A stretch of DNA of 38,073 nucleotides, from NCBI GenBank assembly GCA_947459655.1, contig CANHEE010000015.1, forward strand, positions 1 through 38,073, given 5' to 3'. Under the pieces are notes generated by a model. It saw only the letters and a program-made list of their open reading frames with translations, searched no databases and had not been told where the DNA came from. This document shows positions 16,947-23,976 of the stretch, piece after piece. The DNA comes from Lewinellaceae bacterium. Its GTDB lineage: Bacteria > Bacteroidota > Bacteroidia > Chitinophagales > Saprospiraceae. The position numbers were made by a program, and so were the translations under genes. Every line of letters begins with the position of its first letter. Within the stretch, counting starts at the first letter, position 1.

Positions 16947-17621
16947 ATGCTTTACATCGTACCCACGCCGATTGGAAACCTTGACGACATCACCATTCGA
17001 GCATTAAATGTTTTAAAATCTGTTGATTGTATTTTGGCAGAGGATACCAGAACTTCACAGAAACTACTGAATCATTACCAGATCAGTACTAAGTTGCGTT
17101 CTTACCATGCCTTCAATGAGCACAACATCGTACAGAACATCGTTAGTATACTGCAAGCCGGAGCGACCTACGCACTGATATCGGATGCGGGCACACCGGG
17201 TATCTCTGATCCCGGTTTTCTGCTGATCAGAGAATGTATCCGGCACAATGTGCAGGTAAGCTGTCTTCCCGGCGCAACTGCTTTCGTACCGGCACTGGCT
17301 TCAAGCGGACTCCCCTGTGACTCCTTTCATTACGAGGGTTTTTTACCCCACAAAAAAGGCCGGCAAACACGGATAAAATACCTTGCTTCACTGGAAAACA
17401 CATTTGTGTTGTACGAATCACCACACAGACTTATAAAATGCCTAGAATCGCTCGCCGAATTTTGTGGAGAAGAACGAAAAGCCTGTGTCTGCAGGGAAAT
17501 CAGCAAGATTCACGAAGAATTCAAAAGGGGTAGTCTTGCCGAACTTATTCTCTACTACAGTGAAAAAGGCGAGGGATTTGCAAAGGGCGAAATTGCCATT
17601 GTTGTCGCAGGTAAGTCTTAG
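16947..17621 (+). CDS. rsmI: 16S rRNA (cytidine1402-2'-O)-methyltransferase RsmI
   Basis: RsmI methylates the 2'-OH of C1402 in the decoding centre of 16S rRNA, using SAM. The best start is ATG 16947 (MLYIVPTPIGNLDD), which gives 224 residues; an upstream in-frame ATG at 16911 lies inside msrB and would add 12 unconserved residues. The tetrapyrrole-methylase fold is evident from VPTPIGNL at the start, AEDTRTSQKLL, SDAGTPGISDPG, LPGATAFVPALASSGLP, and FVLYESPHR. The protein is slightly shorter than E. coli RsmI (286 residues) because it lacks the C-terminal extension, which is common in Bacteroidota. It is the last gene of the run, followed by the promoter of the next operon at 17672. Confidence 0.96.
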   Translation: MLYIVPTPIGNLDDITIRALNVLKSVDCILAEDTRTSQKLLNHYQISTKLRSYHAFNEHNIVQNIVSILQAGATYALISDAGTPGISDPGFLLIRECIRHNVQVSCLPGATAFVPALASSGLPCDSFHYEGFLPHKKGRQTRIKYLASLENTFVLYESPHRLIKCLESLAEFCGEERKACVCREISKIHEEFKRGSLAELILYYSEKGEGFAKGEIAIVVAGKS

Positions 17622-17671
17622 AGCATCGTCTGACATTAGCCCAACAGATGAAAAATCAACAAAGAACGGCA

Positions 17672-17702
17672 TTTGAAATAGCACCATATTATCTTATCTT
17701 TG
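17672..17702 (+). promoter_or_regulatory. Bacteroidota-type promoter (-33 TTTG, -7 TATCTTTG)
   Basis: TTTG at 17672-17675, a 19-base spacer, and TATCTTTG at 17695-17702 match the consensus fully. GCCGC follows the -7 box. Transcription would start about 17709, roughly 28 bases before the ATG at 17737. Confidence 0.8.
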
Positions 17703-17736
17703 CCGCAAATCCGATTTCCTGAAATCAGCGCAATAC

Positions 17737-19122
17737 ATGTTGAAGAACACTGCTTTTTTTCCTAACGAGATACTGCTCATTGTACTGACAGGAATGCTCT
17801 GCTGCTGCACGATTTTCACTTCACTTAAGGCGCAGGAAATCAGAGAGTTAAAAAAAGGCGAATACATCATCCTTTACCCGGATGGTACACTAAGTGCCTA
17901 TGATGTTCTTAACCCAGTTCACAAACGCCTTCTTAAGGACTTTGAAGAGGGAAACATCAGAAATAAAAACCTGAAGCAAAAATCGGAGGTGACGACTCCA
18001 CTAATTTCAGACCCCGAAAAAAGAAAATTACACATCGCAGAAATGCTGCGAATGGTAAGTCTTGAGTTGGAAAAAGGAATAAAGGTAGATACTGCATTTC
18101 AGCAGCGGAGGACCATTGAAAAACGTTTCTGGAAAGAACAGAAAAATCGAAGACCTGATTTTGCAAAATCCAAGTCGCTCGCAAAAGCAGTACGCAAAGC
18201 AAGGTCAGTAGAAAAAAAGGCTATTCGCGAATTTCAAATCGTTTCCAAATCTTCGGCCCATGCAAGAACTGAACTGAAAAAATATCAGTTTGACGTATCA
18301 GGGCAGCCGCCCTATCAACCTCTGTATAAAAAAAAGAAATTGGTCTTCGCAGTTTCCTCAAGTGTCAATTACCTCGGGGTTAAAATTGCAGCTAAATTGA
18401 AGCCTGTGAAACGTTTAGCCATCAAGACAGCAGACTCTTCTTCAAGAATAATTGAAAAATCCAAGGTTTACGGCACTAGACTATTGAACTACAAAAAGAC
18501 TGCCCCCACGCCAATCAGAGCCGAAATTGTAAAAGCTCAGGAAGAAGTTTATGTTTTACCGGATAAAATAATACGTCTTAAGCCAGTTGATGATGTAATG
18601 CAAAATCCTCCGCTGGCGAGATGTAAAGTAATTTTCGAAGGAAAAGACGAGTTTTCTGGTAAATACCGCAAAGAGTTGAGTCCGGTGACTGTTTTCAGTT
18701 ACACCGACGTTTCCATGAAGAAATTCTATGAAAAAGATGACTTCCTGACCTGTGAGGCTTATTTTTCGGTGATCGAAAACAGTTACAAGTACCTCACTTT
18801 TCAGTTCACCATGGCTTCGGAAAATGTGCAGACCTCCTACGGGTGGCTGGAGAAGGACAATCTCATTCAAATTAGATTTCTGGACGGTAGTACATTGAAT
18901 CTTTACAATACGAGAACCGATAGAGGCACTGTGAATACCGCTACACACAGTACCAGTTACAGAGCATACTGTGTCATTGGATCAAGGGAGGAGAAAATGC
19001 TGCTGAATGCTGAAGCAGATGCCATTCGGGTACAGTGGAGCACGGGAACAGAAGATTACGAAATCTTTGATGTGGATATTTTTTCAGACCAGGTCCGATG
19101 CCTTACTGAAAAAACAAAATAG
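17737..19122 (+). CDS. Large basic exported protein of unknown function
   Basis: This 461-residue product starts with a hydrophobic segment (ILLIVLTGMLCCCTIFTSLKAQ) that looks like a signal peptide cleaved near residue 33. The mature N-terminus KKGEYIILYPDGTLSAYD resembles short beta motifs found in several surface proteins of this phylum. Residues about 110-190 are highly basic and helical (RTIEKRFWKEQKNRR, SLAKAVRKARSVEKKA), and the last 180 residues look beta-rich (DFLTCEAYFSVIENSYKYL, IQIRFLDGSTLNLYN). I do not recognise the family and see no enzyme motif. It leads an operon with miaE (9 bases downstream) and gpsA, from the strong promoter at 17672. The close spacing suggests cotranscription but says little about function. 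Confidence 0.75.
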   Translation: MLKNTAFFPNEILLIVLTGMLCCCTIFTSLKAQEIRELKKGEYIILYPDGTLSAYDVLNPVHKRLLKDFEEGNIRNKNLKQKSEVTTPLISDPEKRKLHIAEMLRMVSLELEKGIKVDTAFQQRRTIEKRFWKEQKNRRPDFAKSKSLAKAVRKARSVEKKAIREFQIVSKSSAHARTELKKYQFDVSGQPPYQPLYKKKKLVFAVSSSVNYLGVKIAAKLKPVKRLAIKTADSSSRIIEKSKVYGTRLLNYKKTAPTPIRAEIVKAQEEVYVLPDKIIRLKPVDDVMQNPPLARCKVIFEGKDEFSGKYRKELSPVTVFSYTDVSMKKFYEKDDFLTCEAYFSVIENSYKYLTFQFTMASENVQTSYGWLEKDNLIQIRFLDGSTLNLYNTRTDRGTVNTATHSTSYRAYCVIGSREEKMLLNAEADAIRVQWSTGTEDYEIFDVDIFSDQVRCLTEKTK

Positions 19123-19131
19123 CGAAAGTTT

Positions 19132-19755
19132 ATGTCGAAAAATAAAGTGGTCACAGAGGACCACAAGCATGTGCTTGGACTTCAATTGCCTACGGATCCC
19201 AGGTGGGTAAATCTGGCAGAAATCAGTTTGCAGGACATCCTTACAGACCATGCCTACTGTGAGCAAAAGGCCACAACCTCCTGCATTACACTTATTCAGG
19301 CATACCCGAATAGAACAGAACTTGTCAATGCCCTCTCTCCTGTAGTGACAGAAGAATGGGGACACTTTCGGTTGGTTCTTGCTGAACTGCACAAAAGAGG
19401 TCTTCAACTGGGTGAACAACGACGTGACGACTACGTAAACGGACTGCTTGCTTTCCAAAAAAAAGGTGTAGGAAGCAAAGAAGACCGAATGATGGAAAAG
19501 TTGTTAACCTGTGCCTTGATTGAAGCAAGAAGTTGCGAGCGTTTCAGGTTGCTCTCCCTTTACATTGATGACGAACAGCTGCGGGATTTTTACTACAAAT
19601 TCATGGTGGCAGAAGCCGGGCATTACAGGATGTTTATTGATCTTGCCAAACGCTACAGCGGTGAGCAGAAAACCCTGGAAAGATGGAAGGAGTACCTTGA
19701 ATACGAAGCGGAACTCATATCTTCCCTTGAAGTACGGGGTGACCGCATGCATTAG
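19132..19755 (+). CDS. miaE: tRNA-(ms2io6A)37 hydroxylase MiaE
   Basis: MiaE is a non-haem diiron monooxygenase that hydroxylates the isopentenyl group of ms2i6A at position 37 of certain tRNAs. The 207 residues have the ferritin-like four-helix layout and the diiron ligands in the expected order: Glu44 (DHAYCEQKA), Glu75 and His78 (EEWGHF), Glu131 (LIEARSCERF), Glu161 and His164 (EAGHYRMF). The length matches bacterial MiaE. It needs MiaA and MiaB products as substrate; neither gene is in this window. The start ATG 19132 is nine bases after the preceding stop. gpsA follows after 36 bases. Another ferritin-like oxygenase is the alternative, but the ARSCERF and HVLGLQLPTDPRW phrases favour MiaE. 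Confidence 0.92.
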   Translation: MSKNKVVTEDHKHVLGLQLPTDPRWVNLAEISLQDILTDHAYCEQKATTSCITLIQAYPNRTELVNALSPVVTEEWGHFRLVLAELHKRGLQLGEQRRDDYVNGLLAFQKKGVGSKEDRMMEKLLTCALIEARSCERFRLLSLYIDDEQLRDFYYKFMVAEAGHYRMFIDLAKRYSGEQKTLERWKEYLEYEAELISSLEVRGDRMH

Positions 19756-19791
19756 ACCAGAAAACAGTAATTATTCCTAAAATAAATTGTA

Positions 19792-20820
19792 ATGAAACCC
19801 ATAGGTGTCATAGGTGCAGGTAGCTTCGGTACTGCGGTTGCGGATTTGCTCTCAAAGAACAGCGATGTGCTTATATTCAGCAGGCAGCAGAAGGTCATTC
19901 ATGCTATCAATATTGACAGACGACACTATGATGTTCAGTTCAACGATCGGGTACGCGCAGTTGGCGACCTTCAGGAAATCGCAAGACAATGCGAGCTGAT
20001 ATTCCCTATCGTCCCCTCTCATGCCTTCAGACGGACCATCAGAGCCATCGCACCATATCTACATCCCTATCACTTTGTCATTCATGGAACCAAAGGATTT
20101 GATACAGACGAAATCGATGAGGCAGATTTTGTAAAAGGGCTTTCTCGACGGACGGTCCACACCATGAGTGAGGTAATCCGCCAGGAAACCAGCGTAGTGC
20201 GCATTGGTTGCTTCGCAGGGCCAAATCTCGCAAAGGAAATCATTCAGGGACAACCAACGGCTGCAGTAATTTCCAGTCCTTTCGAGGAAGTCTTCAGAGC
20301 CGGCAAAAAAGTATTGGACAGTGAGCGTTTTCACGTTTTTTACAATGATGATATCATAGGAACAGAGACGGCAGGCGCGCTAAAAAACATCATTGCACTT
20401 GGCTCAGGTATCATCAGCGGAATGGGAATGGGCAAAAACCTTCAGGCCATGTTGATCACCCGTGGATTGGTTGAGATGATCGTTTTTGGCAAAGCACTTG
20501 GCGCAGGAAATGAAGCATTCCTTGGGACGGCAGGTATCGGTGACCTGATTGCTACCGCGACAAGCAGCGACAGTCGCAACTACTCAGTGGGGTTCAGAAT
20601 TGCAAAAGGAGAATCGGTACGGGAAATCAATGCCAGTATGGTGGAAACAGCGGAGGGACTTAGAACATTAAAGATTGCGAGACAACTTGCCCGGCATTAC
20701 AAACTGAAAGTACCGATAACAGATATCATTTACAAGGTTATATACGAAGGCCTAGATCCCAAAAAAGCGCTGGAATATCTGATTACTTTCCCATATGATG
20801 TGGATGTGGATTTTATCTGA
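19792..20820 (+). CDS. gpsA: NAD(P)H-dependent glycerol-3-phosphate dehydrogenase
   Basis: GpsA reduces dihydroxyacetone phosphate to sn-glycerol 3-phosphate, the backbone for membrane phospholipids. The 342 residues begin with the Rossmann motif GVIGAGSFGTAVADLL (about 4-19) and continue with FPIVPSHAFRR, HGTKGF, CFAGPNLAKEI, and ETAGALKNIIALGSGI, which includes the catalytic Lys region. LGTAGIGDLIATATS and SRNYSVG, near residues 243-264, are also family hallmarks. A stretch around residues 104-130 (TDEIDEADFVKGLS and following) is longer than in E. coli, a variation I have seen in relatives. It ends the unknown-miaE-gpsA operon; its stop lies within a hairpin at 20815. Confidence 0.96.
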   Translation: MKPIGVIGAGSFGTAVADLLSKNSDVLIFSRQQKVIHAINIDRRHYDVQFNDRVRAVGDLQEIARQCELIFPIVPSHAFRRTIRAIAPYLHPYHFVIHGTKGFDTDEIDEADFVKGLSRRTVHTMSEVIRQETSVVRIGCFAGPNLAKEIIQGQPTAAVISSPFEEVFRAGKKVLDSERFHVFYNDDIIGTETAGALKNIIALGSGIISGMGMGKNLQAMLITRGLVEMIVFGKALGAGNEAFLGTAGIGDLIATATSSDSRNYSVGFRIAKGESVREINASMVETAEGLRTLKIARQLARHYKLKVPITDIIYKVIYEGLDPKKALEYLITFPYDVDVDFI

Positions 20821-20833
20821 TTATAAATCAGAT
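20815..20833. repeat. Perfect inverted repeat over the gpsA stop codon
   Basis: ATCTGATT (20815-20822) and AATCAGAT (20826-20833) flank a 3-base ATA loop. No T-run follows on the plus strand, so this is a weak terminator at best. It sits between the convergent gpsA and porin genes, which are only 45 bases apart. Confidence 0.4.
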
Positions 20834-20865
20834 TAGAGCGCACTCTGCACTTGAAGCTAATGGCA

Positions 20866-21975
20866 TCAGAATTTTTTATTCAGTGAAACCATCAGCATCA
20901 TATTTTTCCTAAGCACATCAGTGCCATTCTGAAAATAAGGGCTTGGTGACCGGAAAACCCTCCCTTCAAACCTAAGTAGTGCCCCATCGCCAAAGTTGTA
21001 ATCTAAATTGCAGGATATGCCCGCCATGTTGAACGCAACACCGTTTACTGCACGGGTGACCGCCTCAAAATCATCTCTAAAATATTCCCCCCTGAATGCG
21101 GCGTTCCATCGGTCAAAAAGTCTCCTTTGATAAACTAGGGAGGAAGTCATCCAGATCTTATCTTGACTTATCGGTTTCGACCCATCCTGATAACCGATAT
21201 CAAAAGAAACGATAAACTGGTCTTTTTCATTAGCCTTCCAGTTCAGAAAGAGATTGTTGTAAAATCTCAGCTCCGACGCGGTATTGTATTTCACATTTCC
21301 CAACATCGTATTCCAGCTGAGAAGCGTATTGCTGTTCAACTGAACATTGAATTGCGTGCCCAGTGATGGAAGCGGACTGCTGTTGTTACTAAAAATTCGA
21401 TTCCAGCCATTCAGAAGCAGGCCTGAGAATTGAACGCTGTTTTTCCTGTACGCTATTTTGGCCCCACTCAGAAAATATGGCGTCAGCTCTGAAGCAAGTG
21501 AACGACCTGCACACCAGTTATCTGCAGCGATAGCTGATTCATAACCGATGTGTGAGGGGAAAACACCTATATCAATCCACAAATTATTCTTACGGTTGAG
21601 AGAAAACCCTGCGTATGCCTCCTGCATAAACCGGAATTTTCTGTCTGTTGGCGTTTCATAATTGTCATCGGCAAAGCTACCTGCCTGAAGTTTGGCCTTG
21701 GCACGCCAATTTTTCTTACCCAGTTCTACTCCGGCCATAGCCAGATTCAGACCCATGAGGTTATGTCTGTTGTGAGATACCAAAAACGGTAATCGTACAG
21801 CACTGGTGGGTTTGTTGAAATCGTATCCGTAATAGAAATCGAAATATCCACTGAACCGACACACCAGACTATCACGCTGTTGCGCCGTTGTGAAGGTTAA
21901 AACCATCGAAGATAAGACGATTATCAAACCAAATTTCAATAAAGCAAGAGTGTTTCTGTTAAAAAAATACACCAT
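20866..21975 (-). CDS. Outer-membrane beta-barrel porin-like protein (BBP2 type)
   Basis: The 369-residue product has an N-terminal signal peptide (hydrophobic core, ending LTFTTAQ) and then alternating strands typical of an outer-membrane barrel. It begins FSGYFDFYYGYDFNKP, has QEAYAGFSLNRKNNLWIDIGVFPSHIGYES and closes with the usual terminal aromatic, MMLMVSLNKKF. Phrases such as GYFDFYY and AYAGFSL recall the putative beta-barrel porin-2 (OmpL-like) family of Bacteroidota. It may let small solutes through the outer membrane; the substrate is unknown. It lies 24 bases downstream of the superoxide dismutase gene on the minus strand, so the two are probably cotranscribed. The start ATG 21975 gives a long but acceptable signal; a later Met (at M24) is possible. 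Confidence 0.85.
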   Translation of the reverse strand: MVYFFNRNTLALLKFGLIIVLSSMVLTFTTAQQRDSLVCRFSGYFDFYYGYDFNKPTSAVRLPFLVSHNRHNLMGLNLAMAGVELGKKNWRAKAKLQAGSFADDNYETPTDRKFRFMQEAYAGFSLNRKNNLWIDIGVFPSHIGYESAIAADNWCAGRSLASELTPYFLSGAKIAYRKNSVQFSGLLLNGWNRIFSNNSSPLPSLGTQFNVQLNSNTLLSWNTMLGNVKYNTASELRFYNNLFLNWKANEKDQFIVSFDIGYQDGSKPISQDKIWMTSSLVYQRRLFDRWNAAFRGEYFRDDFEAVTRAVNGVAFNMAGISCNLDYNFGDGALLRFEGRVFRSPSPYFQNGTDVLRKNMMLMVSLNKKF

Positions 21976-21999
21976 AATGATTGGTAGCCGTAAATATCT

Positions 22000-22701
22000 T
22001 TAGCGGAGCAACTGCGCAACTTTGTTCCAATTCACCAGGTTCCACCACGCATCGATATACTCTTTTCTTCTGTTCTGGTATTTTAAATAATAGGCGTGCT
22101 CCCATACGTCCAATGCCAATACAGGTTTGCCTTTGAAGGGCGATATATCCATAATAGGATTGTCCTGATTGGGTGTTGAGCCAATCTGCAGTTTCCCTTG
22201 CTCATCCATTACCAGCCAAGCCCATCCTGATCCGAATCGTTTCATAGCAATTTCATTGAAGGCATCTTTCATTTGGCTCACAGACCCAAAAGCAGCATTT
22301 ATGGCGTTTTCGGTATTACCATCAGGCCTTGAAGCTGGTACAGGCTGCATAATTTCCCAGAAAAAACTATGATTGTAATGACCTCCTGCATTGTTGCGTA
22401 TCACATCGTTGTTTAAAGAGCCTGTTTTTCTGCAAAGATCCTCCAACGAATTCCAGATTTTTTCTTTTCCGACAAGGGCCTTGTTCAGATTATTTACATA
22501 AGCCTGGTGGTGTTTGGTATGGTGTATTTCCATTGTCATTTTATCCACGAATGGTTCCAGTGCATCATATGCATAAGGTAATTTAGGCAGTGTAAACTCC
22601 TCCAAAGCTGCGGTGACATTTGATCCAAGCACCTCAGTTCCTGCCATTCCAATGCCAATTGTGGTCAGTAAACTGTTTTTAATAAAGCTTCTTCTTTTCA
22701 T
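22000..22701 (-). CDS. sodA: Exported Mn/Fe superoxide dismutase with a twin-arginine signal
   Basis: This enzyme converts superoxide to hydrogen peroxide and oxygen. After a leader of about 30 residues the 233-residue protein is a normal Mn/Fe SOD. Its metal ligands are His60 (TMEIHHTKHH), His111 (NHSFFW), Asp198 and His202 (DVWEHAYY). The GGHYNHS motif and the Gln in STPNQDNP are the pattern of Mn-type enzymes, though cambialistic use is possible. The leader MKRRSFIKNSLLTTIGIG has a twin-arginine motif (RRSFIK) and a hydrophobic stretch, which suggests Tat export of a folded, metal-loaded enzyme to the periplasm. Most SODs of this family are cytoplasmic. It sits 59 bases after a DUF7309/DUF6930-type gene and 24 bases before a porin gene. 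The Tat signal is an inference from the sequence pattern. Confidence 0.93.
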   Translation of the reverse strand: MKRRSFIKNSLLTTIGIGMAGTEVLGSNVTAALEEFTLPKLPYAYDALEPFVDKMTMEIHHTKHHQAYVNNLNKALVGKEKIWNSLEDLCRKTGSLNNDVIRNNAGGHYNHSFFWEIMQPVPASRPDGNTENAINAAFGSVSQMKDAFNEIAMKRFGSGWAWLVMDEQGKLQIGSTPNQDNPIMDISPFKGKPVLALDVWEHAYYLKYQNRRKEYIDAWWNLVNWNKVAQLLR

Positions 22702-22760
22702 TTCTTAAAAATTTTTAGTTAAAGGACTGAACTTTATAAAGATAGGAAACTGAATTGACT

Positions 22761-23864
22761 TCAGGAAATATCCTGGAAGAATTGGGTGAATTCACCGAAG
22801 CAATCAAGGAAATTCTCATCCTCCGGGTCAACATATACATCAATACCATATAATTCTGCATGGGCATCCAGCCAAGTGGCGGTCAGATCCATGTTGACAA
22901 GGACCTGTGATGGGATGTACTCCAGGGAGCCGAATACCTCCAGCAGCACCCGTTCAAAATCAGGCTTCATTTCTTCATATCTATACAACTCCTGCCTCAA
23001 AATACGCTTCTGACCGTAAAGCAAATAGACCAATAGAATGGTTAGATATGGTGCATCTTCCTCAGCTTCCTGAATGGGTGCAGGAATAACCATCATTCCT
23101 ATCATCAGACAAGTATCCTTTTGGGAAAGTTTTTCCCGTAATGAGGCTGCTGCGATGGAAGGCGTAATCCGTCCGGATGCATCCATCTCAACACTCATGG
23201 TGCTAATATCGGTAGGAACATCATACCAATTTAATTTTCCATCGGGACGTCTATCTGCCTTTCTAAAAACCAGCATGGTATCATCATATGTTTCATCTAA
23301 ATTCTCATCTGACAAAGCCCTCGCTTGATATTTTGGGTTGGACTGGTGCAGAAAAGCTACATCGTCCTCGGCACGCAATGCAATTTCAAAAAACTGATTA
23401 ATGCAGGTGGTAATAAAAACTACGTCATCCTCTGATACATACCAGGGCAACAAACCCGGTTTGCGGTCGGTTATATCAATCCAGTTACCTTTCCCGCTGT
23501 ACTTGATGCCGAGTTCTTTCAACTGATTTTTTGATGAGCGTTGCATGTCAGCTGCTGAAGTAAATTCCACCATCCAGCACGACTGTAAAAAACCGACATT
23601 AATCATGTAAACCCGATTTTCAATACCAGCCGAATTTCTGAGGTTTACATAACTATCGTAACCCTCCCAACCTTTGTAAATTGCGAGTGCAGTAAAATTT
23701 CCCTCACTGCCAAGAATAGAGCAAAATCCGATTTCTGTTGGATTATCGGGGTTTACTACTGCAAAAATATCATCCTCCTCCATCCACTGCCAGGCTTTGA
23801 GATCCCGTACACGCTCAGCCGCCTTGTACATCTCCAACCAGAGCTCTTTTTTCGCAATTATCAT
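22761..23864 (-). CDS. DUF7309/DUF6930-type protein
   Basis: The 367-residue protein has no signal peptide and no membrane segment, so it is probably cytoplasmic. Its N-terminal part (AWQWMEEDDIFAVVNPDN, EIGFCSILGSEGNFTALAIY) resembles the DUF7309 region, and its C-terminal part (PSQVLVNMDLTATWLDAHAELYGIDVYVD, LDCFGEFTQFF) resembles DUF6930. Both are found together in bacterial proteins of unknown role, sometimes with SEC-C metal-binding motifs; none is visible here. The sequence is acidic and rich in Trp. It heads the minus-strand group with sod and the porin, and diverges from penicillin acylase with abutting promoters. I am fairly sure of the family likeness but know no function. Confidence 0.75.
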   Translation of the reverse strand: MIIAKKELWLEMYKAAERVRDLKAWQWMEEDDIFAVVNPDNPTEIGFCSILGSEGNFTALAIYKGWEGYDSYVNLRNSAGIENRVYMINVGFLQSCWMVEFTSAADMQRSSKNQLKELGIKYSGKGNWIDITDRKPGLLPWYVSEDDVVFITTCINQFFEIALRAEDDVAFLHQSNPKYQARALSDENLDETYDDTMLVFRKADRRPDGKLNWYDVPTDISTMSVEMDASGRITPSIAAASLREKLSQKDTCLMIGMMVIPAPIQEAEEDAPYLTILLVYLLYGQKRILRQELYRYEEMKPDFERVLLEVFGSLEYIPSQVLVNMDLTATWLDAHAELYGIDVYVDPEDENFLDCFGEFTQFFQDIS

Positions 23865-23893
23865 AAAATAAATAAAATGTATGAACTAAAGTA

Positions 23894-23901
23894 TAACTTT
23901 G
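23894..23901 (+). promoter_or_regulatory. -7 promoter box for the penicillin acylase operon
   Basis: TAACTTTG is an exact TAnnTTTG match followed by C. It lies 76 bases before the ATG at 23977 and directly abuts the minus-strand -7 box at 23902-23909. No -33 TTG is evident. Confidence 0.5.
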
Positions 23902-23909
23902 CAAATGTA
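23902..23909 (-). promoter_or_regulatory. -7 promoter box for the DUF6930-sod-porin operon
   Basis: The minus strand reads TACATTTG followed by C, an exact TAnnTTTG match, 38 bases before the ATG at 23864. It abuts the plus-strand box so that the two form an imperfect palindrome; no -33 TTG is evident. Confidence 0.5.
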
Positions 23910-23976
23910 AACTTTTTCGTCGTTTTCCTATTCTTAAACACCGCATTTCCCATATTATTGCGAAAGTAACTGCTCC

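Noticed and set aside
20815-20833. The hairpin after gpsA as an efficient rho-independent terminator
   Set aside because: The arms are perfect, but they are A/T-rich and no T-run follows; it is listed only as a repeat.
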